Shown here: positions 1 to 10,997 of the stretch, piece by piece
How positions within the stretch are numbered: position 1 is the stretch's first letter
How the letters are laid out: each line of letters begins with the position of its first letter
Assembly: GCA_046348585.1 (NCBI GenBank)
Contig: JAXMDZ010000009.1
Coordinates: forward strand, 33,817 to 97,816
Length of the DNA stretch: 64,000 nucleotides
DNA from: JADZAI01 sp046348585
Lineage (GTDB): Bacteria; Pseudomonadota; Alphaproteobacteria; Micropepsales; Micropepsaceae
Direction of reading: 5' to 3'
Position numbers and translations under genes: made by a program
The notes under the pieces: generated by a model
Told to the model about the DNA's origin: nothing
Seen by the model: the letters and a program-made list of their open reading frames with translations, nothing else
The model's database searches: none

Positions 1-135
1 CCGATCGTGCGCAGCCTGATGCAGCTTCACGGCGGCGAGGCGAGCATCGACAGCGTGCTGGGCGAGGGCACGACCGTGACGCTGCGCTTCCCCGCCGCCC
101 GCCTGCTGCACTCCGGACGCCGGGCGGCGGCCTGA
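1..135 (+). CDS. Sensor histidine kinase, C-terminal tail only (cut by window edge)
   Basis: The frame is open from base 1 to a TGA at 133-135 and encodes 44 residues starting PIVRSLMQLHGGEASI. This is the end of a HATPase_c domain: the helix after the G2 box, then the GEGTTVTLRFP strand. It closely matches the end of the kinase directly downstream (PIVRSLMRAHGGDARL, GEGTTVILTLP, then RLL and an Arg/Ala-rich tail). The two are therefore tandem paralogues. The N-terminal sensor and the phosphoacceptor His lie outside the window. Confidence 0.85.
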   Translation, partial: PIVRSLMQLHGGEASIDSVLGEGTTVTLRFPAARLLHSGRRAAA

Positions 136-220
136 GGCGTTGCGCGAAGGTTAATTCGTCCGCGCGGATTTGACCGGCCGCTGCGAGGCTTTTTCAAAAC
201 CCGTCGGATAGCTTTTGCTT

Positions 221-1621
221 ATGGCCCTATCGATCGGCGGACGCATCAGAAACTGGTATTGCCCGGCGGACCCGGGGCTGCGCCAGCGTCGTCTGGAACA
301 GTTGAAGATGACGGTCGGGGGCACGCGCGGGACGCTGACCCCCGCCTTCATCAACGTCGCCGGCATCTCGGCCCTGGCCGCCCAGTGGCACAGTCCGATC
401 CTGGTCGGCGCCTGGGCCGCCGTGGCGATCGCCATGATCCTCACCTCGCGCCTCGTGCTGCGACCGATGGCGGCCCGCTATGCGCGCGCCGAAACCTATG
501 CGCGCTGCAACGCGCTGCATGTGGCCGGCTCGGCGGTCTTCGTGCTCGCCTTCGCGGCGGCCGGGCCGCTGTTCTGGGTCGCGGGCGAGCCGCTCAACCA
601 CGTCTTCCTGCTGCTGGTGCTGGTGGTGTCGGGCACGCTCGGCGTCGCCCAGACCGGGCCGCATTTGCCGCTGGGCATGACGGCGTTCCTCTATCTCGTT
701 CCGGCGATCGGGCTCTGCCTGATGGAAGGCGGGACGACCTATTACGTGATTGCGCTGCTGGGCGCGTCGGTCGGGAACATGATGTTCGCGGCGATGGTGC
801 GCGCCGCCGGCTCGACCGAAGTCCTGCTGGATCTGCGCGCCTCGGAGCGCAAGCTGCTCGCCACGCAGGAGGAGCTGGTGGTGCAGCTGCGCGCCGCCAA
901 TCAGGCCAAGGCCGAATTCCTCGCCCATATGAGCCATGAGCTGCGCACGCCGCTGAACGCGGTGATCGGCTTCTCCGACCTGATGCGCATGGAGTTGATG
1001 GGGCCGATCGGCACGCCGGTCTATCTCGACTATCTCAACGACATCAATTCGAGCGGCGGGCACCTGCTGAAGGTCATCAACGACATCCTCGACATGTCGA
1101 AGATGGAGGCGGGCAAGCTGGAGCTGAACGAGAGCACGGTGACGCTGCGCGCGGTGTTCGAGGACGCGTCCGGCATGTTGCGGCTGAGGGCCGGACAGGG
1201 CGGCGTGACATTGGACAATGCGGTGCCGGGCCAGCTTCTGGTCAACGGCGACGAGACAGCGCTGCGCCAGATCGCGCTGAATGTCGTGATGAACGCGATC
1301 AAGTTCACCGGCCCCGGCGGCCGCGTGACGATGACCGCCGCGGTCGAGCCTTCGGGGGGCGTCGCCATCCGCATCTCCGACACCGGTTGCGGCATCCGCG
1401 CAGAGGATCTGGAGCGGGTATTCGAGCCGTTCGGGCAGGGCCGCCACGACATCGCCGCCAAGGAGCGCGGCACCGGCCTCGGTCTGCCGATCGTGCGCAG
1501 CCTGATGCGCGCCCATGGCGGCGACGCGCGGTTGGAGAGCGCGCCGGGCGAGGGCACCACGGTCATCCTGACGCTGCCCGCCGGGCGCCTGCTGGAATCG
1601 TCGCGGCGCGACGCCGCCTAG
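221..1621 (+). CDS. Membrane-bound sensor histidine kinase
   Basis: A protein of about 466 residues. The N-terminal half carries roughly five to six hydrophobic segments (about residues 45-190) with no recognisable periplasmic ligand domain. A short coiled linker follows, then HisKA with the H-box HMSHELRTPLNAVIGFS (phosphoacceptor about His239). HATPase_c follows with an N-box (NVVMNAIKFT), G1 (DTGCGI), F-box (FEPFGQG) and G2 (GTGLGLPIV). No receiver domain is fused and no response regulator lies beside it in the window. The start is ATG 221; a TTG six bases upstream and an internal ATG near 308 are possible alternatives, because no strong Shine-Dalgarno is visible. It is a tandem paralogue of the partial kinase upstream. 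Its stop overlaps the convergent MFS gene stop in a shared CTAG. Confidence 0.88.
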   Translation: MALSIGGRIRNWYCPADPGLRQRRLEQLKMTVGGTRGTLTPAFINVAGISALAAQWHSPILVGAWAAVAIAMILTSRLVLRPMAARYARAETYARCNALHVAGSAVFVLAFAAAGPLFWVAGEPLNHVFLLLVLVVSGTLGVAQTGPHLPLGMTAFLYLVPAIGLCLMEGGTTYYVIALLGASVGNMMFAAMVRAAGSTEVLLDLRASERKLLATQEELVVQLRAANQAKAEFLAHMSHELRTPLNAVIGFSDLMRMELMGPIGTPVYLDYLNDINSSGGHLLKVINDILDMSKMEAGKLELNESTVTLRAVFEDASGMLRLRAGQGGVTLDNAVPGQLLVNGDETALRQIALNVVMNAIKFTGPGGRVTMTAAVEPSGGVAIRISDTGCGIRAEDLERVFEPFGQGRHDIAAKERGTGLGLPIVRSLMRAHGGDARLESAPGEGTTVILTLPAGRLLESSRRDAA

Positions 1622-2835
1622 CGTTCGCGGGTCGCCGCCCAGGCGACGCCCAGCGCCGCCAGATAGAACAGCGCCGACACCAGAAAGGCCGCGCCCGGCA
1701 CGCCATAGACCGCGCCCGGTCCCAGCGCCCAGGCGAAGACCTGCGAGAAGATGATCGGGCCGAACATGCCGGCGATGCCGATGGCGCTGGAGAGCGCGCC
1801 CTGGAGCTTGCCCTGGTCGGTCCCGCTGACCCGCCGCGACATCAGCGCCTGAAGGGCCGGTCCCATGATGCCGGCGGCCGACTGGAAGACGATGCCGAGC
1901 AGGAACATCCAGCCTTCCCAGGCGAAGGCGTAGACCAGCATCGCGGCGATCGAGAAGCCGAGGCCGGTCCGCAAGGCGAGCGCTTCGCCGAGGAAGCGCA
2001 CGGTGGGTCGCACCAGTCCCGACTGCACGACGATGTTGCCGATGCCGATGGCCGCGAGCATCAGCCCGACGTCGCGCTCGGTCCAGCCGAAGCGGAAGGC
2101 GGTGTAGAGCACCGAAGTGGTCGGGATCACCCAGAAGGCGGTGTTCCAGATGATCGAGACCGCCGCCAGCCAGGCGACCTCGCCATGGGCGCGCAGGAAG
2201 CCGAGCGAGCCGAGCGGGTTGGCCTTCGCCGCCGAAAAGGCCGAGCGCCGTTCCGGCGGCAGCGATTCCGGCAGCACGAACCAGCCATAGGCGGCGTTGA
2301 GGAGGCAGAGCGCGGCGGCGATCCAGAACGGCATGCGCGGGTCGAACTCGCCCGCGATGCCGCCGAGCGCCGGGCCGAACACGAAGCCGAAGCCGAAGGC
2401 CGCGCCGACAAGGCCGTAACGCTGCGCCCGTTCCTTGGGCGGCGTGATGTCGGCGATGTAGGCGTTGGCGGTGGAGAAGCTCGCCGCCGTGATGCCCGAG
2501 ATCGTGCGGCCGACGAACAGCCACCACATCGTCGGGGCGAGGGCCATCAGGATGAAGTCGAGGCCGTGGCCGAACATCGAGATGAGCAGCACCGGGCGGC
2601 GGCCGAAGCGGTCGGAGAGCGCGCCCAGCACCGGCGAGAAGAAGAACTGCGCCGCCGCGAAGACGACGCCGAAATAGCCGTAGATCGAGGCGGCCGAGGC
2701 CTTGTCGCCCTCGAACTCCAATACGAGATGCGGCAGCACGGGAATGATGATCCCCATCGCCAGCACGTCGATGACGACGGCGATGAGGACGAAGGCCACC
2801 GCCGCCTGGCGGCGCGGGGAAGCGGGCGTGTTCAT
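1618..2835 (-). CDS. MFS drug/metabolite transporter, TetA-like
   Basis: A 405-residue inner-membrane protein with about 12 hydrophobic segments. The loop 2-3 motif A is GALSDRFGRRPVLL, typical of DHA1-family drug:proton antiporters, and the N-terminus (IDVLAMGIIIPVLPHLV) resembles TetA-type exporters. Substrate cannot be read from sequence. The start ATG at 2835 overlaps the stop of the upstream GT90 gene (ATGA), implying translational coupling. It is the last gene of the minus-strand run greA-GT4-GT90-MFS. An upstream extension of the frame to 3267 is a shadow of the GT90 gene and was not used. Confidence 0.88.
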   Translation of the reverse strand: MNTPASPRRQAAVAFVLIAVVIDVLAMGIIIPVLPHLVLEFEGDKASAASIYGYFGVVFAAAQFFFSPVLGALSDRFGRRPVLLISMFGHGLDFILMALAPTMWWLFVGRTISGITAASFSTANAYIADITPPKERAQRYGLVGAAFGFGFVFGPALGGIAGEFDPRMPFWIAAALCLLNAAYGWFVLPESLPPERRSAFSAAKANPLGSLGFLRAHGEVAWLAAVSIIWNTAFWVIPTTSVLYTAFRFGWTERDVGLMLAAIGIGNIVVQSGLVRPTVRFLGEALALRTGLGFSIAAMLVYAFAWEGWMFLLGIVFQSAAGIMGPALQALMSRRVSGTDQGKLQGALSSAIGIAGMFGPIIFSQVFAWALGPGAVYGVPGAAFLVSALFYLAALGVAWAATRER

Positions 2836-3968
2836 GGCGGCGCTGTCCGGGGGCTGATCGGCGTGCCTATCACGCCGGCATAGGCGCGCAAGAGCTGCGC
2901 GGTGTAGGCGAGAAGCGGGTCGCGGCGGAGAAAGCGGCGGTAGAAGGCGCGGCCCGATTCCGCGATGTCGCGGTGAAGGCCGGGCCGGGCCAGTTCGGCC
3001 TCGACGATGGCCTCGACCGCCGCGTCGCCCCCGGCGGCGAGGTAGTCCGCGCCGGGGCGCAGCTTCGGGAAATAGAAGAGGGCGAAGGGCGAGGCGTATT
3101 TCACCAGCGCCGCGCGGCTTTTGAGGGCCAGCGCGACCCGGGAGCAGGTCGCGCCGTTGCCGTCGATGGAGATGAGGAAGCGGTTCTTCCATTGCTGCGG
3201 CCAGGAGAGCGGCGGCCTGAAGTAAGGCTGGCGCTCCAGCAGCGCCTTCGCCTCCGGCGTTTCGCACTGCACGGCGCGGGCGATGCGCACGTCGATCAGA
3301 TTGTGGCCGGCGAAATGCGCGGCGGCGGCGAGGCGCGGATCGTCGGGGGCGAGGATCGAGTCGACGGTGTGCGTCCGCCCGCTGGAACTGCCCGCGAACA
3401 CCGCGCGGATCGCCTTGTCCTCGTAGGGCAGGCGGTCGTCGCGGCCCGCATAGAAGGTCCAGGAGAGGAAATCGACATCGGGCAGGAGCAGGGCGCGCGT
3501 GCCGCCCGCGTTCTGGAAGGCGAAGAGCGGCACGTCCGCCTCGGCCAGCGGCAGATCGTTGACGTCGATGGCGAGCGTCATCTCCGGCGCGAGGCCGTAG
3601 ACCTTGAGCGCCGCCGCGATGAGCGCCCGGTAGCGCCAGGCGCGGGCGAAGAAATGCGGCATCTGGGCGACGGCCAGCGGGGTCGCCGGCGCGCCGTGCT
3701 TGGGGCGGATGCGGACGCGGCCGCCGCCGATGTCGTAGACGAAGACATGCGGGTGGCGATGCGCCAGCGCGTCGAGGGCGTCGGACAGTGCGGCGCCGTC
3801 GATGGTCGCATTTCGCCAGGGCGCGGCGGCGGCGGCGGCGAGGCCGGCGAGAGCCGGGTCGGCATCGTCGAGGGCCGCGGGCGAGCGGCGCGGCAGGGCG
3901 GCGAAGGCGGCGGCGTCCTGAAGCGCCACCTTGGCGCGGCCGGCGAGGGAGAAACGCAATTCGCCCAT
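2832..3968 (-). CDS. Family 90 (CAP10-like) glycosyltransferase
   Basis: A 378-residue soluble protein. Its C-terminal third carries the GT90/CAP10 signature: FLISIDGNGATCSRVALALKS, then LVKYASPFALFYFPKLRPG and a helical tail with AFYRRFLRRDP. Proteins of this family transfer sugars (often xylose or glucose) to surface polysaccharide or LPS. It follows the GT4 gene by 44 bases and overlaps the MFS start by four bases. The pairing with an LpcC-like glycosyltransferase suggests LPS core or capsule modification, but the sugar and acceptor are not known. Confidence 0.75.
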   Translation of the reverse strand: MGELRFSLAGRAKVALQDAAAFAALPRRSPAALDDADPALAGLAAAAAAPWRNATIDGAALSDALDALAHRHPHVFVYDIGGGRVRIRPKHGAPATPLAVAQMPHFFARAWRYRALIAAALKVYGLAPEMTLAIDVNDLPLAEADVPLFAFQNAGGTRALLLPDVDFLSWTFYAGRDDRLPYEDKAIRAVFAGSSSGRTHTVDSILAPDDPRLAAAAHFAGHNLIDVRIARAVQCETPEAKALLERQPYFRPPLSWPQQWKNRFLISIDGNGATCSRVALALKSRAALVKYASPFALFYFPKLRPGADYLAAGGDAAVEAIVEAELARPGLHRDIAESGRAFYRRFLRRDPLLAYTAQLLRAYAGVIGTPISPRTAPP

Positions 3969-4012
3969 CTAGCGGCCCCTTGCGGAGGCCGTCCGGCGGG
4001 GCGCGCCGGCGG

Positions 4013-5089
4013 TCAGGGCACGCCCGCCCAGACGCGCTCGTAGACCGCGTTCATGGTCGCGGCCTCGTTGGCGAGCGTGTGTTCGGCGAGCGCCTTGGCG
4101 CGTCCGGCCCGGCCCATCGCAGCGGCGCGGGCGGGATCGGCCATCAGCGCCGCGATCCCGGCGACGAGGGCCTCAAGATCGTCCGGCGGCACGATGGTTC
4201 CGGTCTCGCCCTCGGCGACCAGATAGGGCGCGGCGCCGGTGCGCGTCGCCACCACCGCCGCGCCGGAGGCCATCGCCTCCAGCGGGGTGAGGCCGAAGCC
4301 CTCGTTCCGCATCGGCGCGACATAGAGCAGGATGCGGCGATACCAGACAGGCACCTCCGCCTGCGGCCGCTCGCCGAGCAGCGCGATGCGGTTCTCAAGA
4401 CCCGCATCGGCGATGCGGCGCTTCAGATCGGCGATGAAGCCGGTCTCCTCCCACGCCATCAGGCCGGTGATGACGGCGGTCCAGTCCGGGTATTGCGGCA
4501 GCAGGCGGATCATCGCCTCGACGAAAAGATCGGTGCCCTTCTGATGGCGCACCCGGCCGAAGACGCCGACGCCGTAACGGCCGGGCAGGCCGCTCTCCGC
4601 CCAGGCGGCGTCGCGGTCGGCGGCGGGCTGGAACTTCTGCGGATCGACGCCGTGATGGACGATGTGGACCGGCACGTCGACATCGACGAAGGCGGCCGAG
4701 TATTCCGACGGCGTGACGATCGCGTCCATGCGGCGCATCAGCCAGCGCGTGAGGCCGGTGCGCTTCCTCTGCGCGGCGCTGGTGAAGAGGAGCTTCCATT
4801 TCTGCCGCAGCACATGGCGCAGGACGAGGCCGATCAGCATCTCGTCGTTGCGCCGCGCGTGCCAGATGCGGTGCGAGCGCCCGCCCGGCGGGCGCGACCA
4901 GCCCCGGGTCAGCAGCTGGAGCACGCCGATGCGCGGCACGTTGGGCGGCAGGTAAGGGCCGACGCTGGCGATGGCGAGCGACTTCGCCTGTTCGGGCACC
5001 ACGGCGACGATCGAGGCCGTGCCGCCCGAATAGCGATAATGCAGATTGGGGGCGACAGCCTCGATCCGCCTCAGGTCGGCCTTGGTCAT
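4013..5089 (-). CDS. GT4-family glycosyltransferase, LpcC-like (LPS core)
   Basis: A 358-residue protein of GT-B type. The donor-site motif EGFGLTPLEAMASGAAVVAT (EX7E) lies near residue 270, the central strand reads GVGVFGRVRHQKGTDLFVEA, and the acceptor domain contains VTPSEYSAAFV. The pattern resembles alphaproteobacterial LPS core mannosyltransferases (LpcC type), so transfer of a hexose from a nucleotide sugar at the cytoplasmic face is likely. It lies 19 bases after greA and is probably co-transcribed with it. Exact sugar specificity is inference only. Confidence 0.8.
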   Translation of the reverse strand: MTKADLRRIEAVAPNLHYRYSGGTASIVAVVPEQAKSLAIASVGPYLPPNVPRIGVLQLLTRGWSRPPGGRSHRIWHARRNDEMLIGLVLRHVLRQKWKLLFTSAAQRKRTGLTRWLMRRMDAIVTPSEYSAAFVDVDVPVHIVHHGVDPQKFQPAADRDAAWAESGLPGRYGVGVFGRVRHQKGTDLFVEAMIRLLPQYPDWTAVITGLMAWEETGFIADLKRRIADAGLENRIALLGERPQAEVPVWYRRILLYVAPMRNEGFGLTPLEAMASGAAVVATRTGAAPYLVAEGETGTIVPPDDLEALVAGIAALMADPARAAAMGRAGRAKALAEHTLANEAATMNAVYERVWAGVP

Positions 5090-5108
5090 GGCGCGGTGCG
5101 CCCGGAAA

Positions 5109-5582
5109 TCAGACGAACTTGACCTTGAGGATCTCGTAGCTCTTCGCGCCGCCGGGCGCGGCGACCTCGACGCTGTCGCCGACCGCCTTGCCGATGAGGG
5201 CGCGGGCGAGCGGCGAGGAGATCGAGATGCGCTTCTGCTTGAGGTCGGCTTCCAGGTCGCCGACGATCTGATAGGTCGCTTCCTTGTCGGTGTCCTCGTC
5301 GACGACGGTGACCGTCGCGCCGAACTTGACGGCCTTGCCGGAGAGCTTGGCGGGGTCGATCACCTGGGCGCGGGCGACGATGTCCTCCAGTTCGAGGATA
5401 CGGCCCTCGATGAAGCCCTGGCGCTCCTTGGCGGCGTGATATTCGGCGTTCTCGGACAGATCGCCATGGGCGCGCGCCTCGGCGATCGCGCGGATCACGG
5501 CCGGGCGCTCGACATGCTTCAGATTGCGGATTTCCTCCTCGAGCTTGACGAAGCCCGGGCCGGTCATCGGAACCTTTTCCAT
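5109..5582 (-). CDS. greA: Transcription elongation factor GreA
   Basis: A 157-residue protein. The N-terminal coiled coil carries the conserved tip region around ARAHGDLSENAEYHAAKERQ (acidic tip Asp/Glu). The C-terminal FKBP-like domain ends ISISSPLARALIGKAVGDSV. GreA stimulates transcript cleavage by backtracked RNA polymerase. The start is ATG 5582 because an AGGGAG Shine-Dalgarno ends six bases upstream; a TTG at 5588 abuts that sequence and is too close. It is first in the minus-strand run with the two glycosyltransferases and the exporter. Confidence 0.96.
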   Translation of the reverse strand: MEKVPMTGPGFVKLEEEIRNLKHVERPAVIRAIAEARAHGDLSENAEYHAAKERQGFIEGRILELEDIVARAQVIDPAKLSGKAVKFGATVTVVDEDTDKEATYQIVGDLEADLKQKRISISSPLARALIGKAVGDSVEVAAPGGAKSYEILKVKFV

Positions 5583-5941
5583 ACTCAACTCCCTAGCGGA
5601 ACCGAACTCCGTCGCCGGGCCTCAGCGGAGCGTCAAAACCGCCCTCGCGCGCGGCACGGGGCCTCGCGACGGGCGGCTTCTTCTCCTGAAATCAAGGTCG
5701 GCGGGTGGAGCCTTCGGCCTTCCCTGCCGGACGGAAAACCCATCCGGCGCAGACATAAACGGTAGTCGCGGCAGGCCCCGACTTCAAGAGTCTTGCGCAA
5801 TCGCGCCATAAGTCTTTGATATGGCGCAGTTTTATTTCGCGCCTTGCCCAAGAACACTGCGCGTGCCGCGCCGGACGGGGGCTTGCCGGGCCGCCGCCGG
5901 CCCGGCCCCCGTATCCGCCTGACGCCGCGCAAGCGCCAGCC
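5583..5941. other. Intergenic region between greA and carB
   Basis: No gene supported. It must hold the greA promoter on the minus strand. One candidate is TTGAAG, 17 bases, TACCGT (minus-strand reading near 5760-5790), which is only a partial consensus match. The part nearest carB contains a GC-rich hairpin, listed separately. Short open frames here lack codon bias or a ribosome binding site. Confidence 0.5.
5885..5906 (-). terminator. GC-rich hairpin downstream of carB, possible terminator
   Basis: GCCGGGCC, six-base loop, GGCCCGGC: a perfect 8-bp stem about 36 bases past the carB stop. No U-run follows on either strand, so it is either a weak terminator or a transcript-end stabiliser. Confidence 0.35.
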
Positions 5942-9202
<3,261 letters not shown>

Positions 9203-9209
9203 GGGGCAT

Positions 9210-9228
9210 GTCCTCGCGCGCGCAGGAC
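9210..9228 (-). promoter_or_regulatory. Small hairpin covering the carB ribosome binding site
   Basis: On the minus strand GTCCT, nine bases of alternating GC, AGGAC. The right arm contains the only Shine-Dalgarno-like sequence (GAGGA) before the carB ATG, about seven to nine bases upstream. The 5-bp stem could limit ribosome access. Weak evidence. Confidence 0.3.
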
Positions 9229-9377
9229 GGGCCGCGCCGCCGAAGCGCTGCCCGTGAAATCCGGAATGTGGGTTAAGCGGATCGTCTAGAGCGCCGGAGC
9301 GGGCGGCGCAAGCGCGCTGTTGCAGCGCGGCATCGGGGCGTCGGGAGTCAGGCCGTTTGGACCCGGTTCAGGCGGGA

Positions 9378-10169
9378 TCAGCCGGGCAGGTAGGGCAGCG
9401 GATCGACCAGCTCGAAGCCCGGGGTTTCCGTAACGCACTGGCGCAGCAGGAAGGCGTGGCCCGCGCCGAACAGCACGACGATCCGGTCGCCGGGCCGGGC
9501 GAGCTGGATCAGCCGGGCGCAGGTTTCGAGGTTGCGCTTCTGCCAGGCGGCGAGCAGCGCGGCCCCGGGCTGCTCGTCGTCGCCGCCGATTCGCAGCAGC
9601 GTCCGGTAGAAGCCGTTATCGGCGGCGAGGCGGGCGGGATCGTTCAGATGGGCGAGAAGTCCGCCGATGGTCCCGGTATCGACCGTCTTCTGGGTGGCGG
9701 CGACGCCGGCTTCGAGCGCGGCCATGGCGGCGTCGATGATCCCGGTCTGTCCGTGCGCTTCGGCATAGGCGATGACCGGGTCGAACGGGAAATCGGCCTC
9801 GACGTCGATGCCGTGGACGCGGTCGATCCCCATGGTCTTGGCCAGCCGGAAGCCGATCTGGACGACTTCGTTGCGCGAGGGTTCGAGCGCGCCGGCAAGG
9901 TATTGCGGGTATCGCTCGGCGACCGTCCCGGCCGGCCATTCGAGCGCGAGCGCGGTCGGCGCGAAGCGGGCGAGGGCGGCGTCCAGATCGGCCAGCTCCT
10001 TCTGGCGCTTGTCGGACAGCACGTCGTCCACTGCGACGTTGTGGGCGTCGAGATTGGTGTTGGAGAGGTGGACCGTGCCGATGACCATCACGCGGACCGG
10101 CTCGTCCGCCCGCGCCGCGCCCGCCGCCAGAAGCGCCAGCAGCGCCCCGGCAAATGCCCCGATTCTCAT
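9378..10169 (-). CDS. Secreted DUF5694 (TraB/GumN-like) protein
   Basis: 263 residues with a clear Sec signal peptide (MRIGAFAGALLALLAAGAARA, cleavage near ARA-DE). The mature protein begins VRVMVIGTVHLSNTNLD (GTxHLSN) and ends with VVLFGAGHAFLLRQCVTE, the two motifs I associate with DUF5694, a relative of the TraB/GumN fold in which conserved Gly-x-His motifs may bind metal. It is predicted to be exported. The start ATG 10169 is chosen because it begins the signal peptide; the open frame extends 37 codons further but without support. No biochemical role is established. Confidence 0.75.
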   Translation of the reverse strand: MRIGAFAGALLALLAAGAARADEPVRVMVIGTVHLSNTNLDAHNVAVDDVLSDKRQKELADLDAALARFAPTALALEWPAGTVAERYPQYLAGALEPSRNEVVQIGFRLAKTMGIDRVHGIDVEADFPFDPVIAYAEAHGQTGIIDAAMAALEAGVAATQKTVDTGTIGGLLAHLNDPARLAADNGFYRTLLRIGGDDEQPGAALLAAWQKRNLETCARLIQLARPGDRIVVLFGAGHAFLLRQCVTETPGFELVDPLPYLPG

Positions 10170-10245
10170 GATCCGCCCCCCGGCTGTGTGCGGCGAGGCT
10201 AGGCGGCCCGGCGCGCGCCCGCTGTAACGGGCGCACATTCGGGCG

Positions 10246-10650
10246 CTATTTCTTGACGACGACCGTCTCCCAGCCGTCATAGGTGACGCCCGCGTTATCG
10301 GCCGTCACGCAGACCTTGATCGCCAGCTGGTCGAAGGTGTCGGGCACCATGGTCGCGTTGGTCGCCCCGACGATCGCCTGGCCGCCATCGGTCGGCTCGG
10401 TCATGACGAAGCCGTTTTCCGACAAGGTCTTGCTCAGCTTCAGGATCTTCGCCGGTCCCCCATAGAAGAAGAAGCTCGTCGGCCGCATCCGCTCGGCGAT
10501 GTCGCCGGCCTTGACGAGCTGCGCATAGGTTTCGGCGTTCTTGGCGGCGATCGTCGCCTTGGAGCAGTCGTTCGACCCGGCCAGCGCGGCCGGCGCGGCG
10601 AACAGCGGGATCAGGCACAGGGCGGCGGTCAGCGTCTGGATGCGGCGCAC
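10246..10650 (-). CDS. Small secreted RraB-like protein
   Basis: 134 residues from a GTG at 10650. A Sec signal peptide (RRIQTLTAALCLIPLFAAPAALA) precedes the mature chain. The mature part reads MRPTSFFFYGGPAKILKLSK, then LSENGFVMTEP, and ends VCVTADNAGVTYDGWETVVV. The FYxxGP...L...GF layout and the terminal YDGWET recall the RraB (RNase E inhibitor) / DUF695-type fold, normally cytoplasmic. Here export is predicted, so a role in RNase E control is unlikely and function is unknown. Two cysteines (one near the mature N-terminus, one in VCVT) could form a disulfide. The frame is open further upstream, but that part lacks coding character. Confidence 0.55.
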   Translation of the reverse strand: MRRIQTLTAALCLIPLFAAPAALAGSNDCSKATIAAKNAETYAQLVKAGDIAERMRPTSFFFYGGPAKILKLSKTLSENGFVMTEPTDGGQAIVGATNATMVPDTFDQLAIKVCVTADNAGVTYDGWETVVVKK

Positions 10651-10997
10651 GGTTCGAAAGTCTCTCGTCGGCGTGATGGCGATGACAGTAATGTGATGAC
10701 GGCATTCGGCAAGGGGCAATGCAACACATTGGGTGCGGCGCACGCGGCGTGCCCGCGCACAACGCAGGAGGCAATCGGCCGAATCGAGGCAATCGGCATT
10801 GTGCGATCGGATTTGAATAAAGTTGCCGGTGGGCGTGGGCTGCGTCTGCGGGCGATTGAGTAGCGGGACAGATGTGTGGCGATTGTGCACCGCACAGGCG
10901 CAGAAGCACCCCGCCAAGGAGCGTGCGGACGGTGTTTCGTTGACACACCGGTTTCGCGCCGTAGTTTTTGATCACGTTTACGCTAGGGGCAATTGAC
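10651..10997. other. Intergenic region with 12-bp direct repeat, between divergent genes
   Basis: Divergent control region for the RraB-like gene (leftward) and the TonB receptor (rightward). It contains two exact copies of GAGGCAATCGGC at 10768-10779 and 10786-10797, 18 bases apart, and is less GC-rich than the genes. The receptor promoter is listed separately. No RNA gene recognised. Confidence 0.6.
10940..10967 (+). promoter_or_regulatory. Sigma70-type promoter of the TonB receptor gene
   Basis: TTGACA at 10940-10945, a 16-base spacer, then TAGTTT at 10962-10967. A SD-like AGGGGC lies just before the ATG at 10998. The leader would be about 20-25 bases. Confidence 0.55.

Noticed and set aside
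5583..5588. TTG start for greA six bases upstream of the chosen ATG
   Set aside because: It abuts the Shine-Dalgarno sequence, leaving no spacing; the ATG has the proper six bases.
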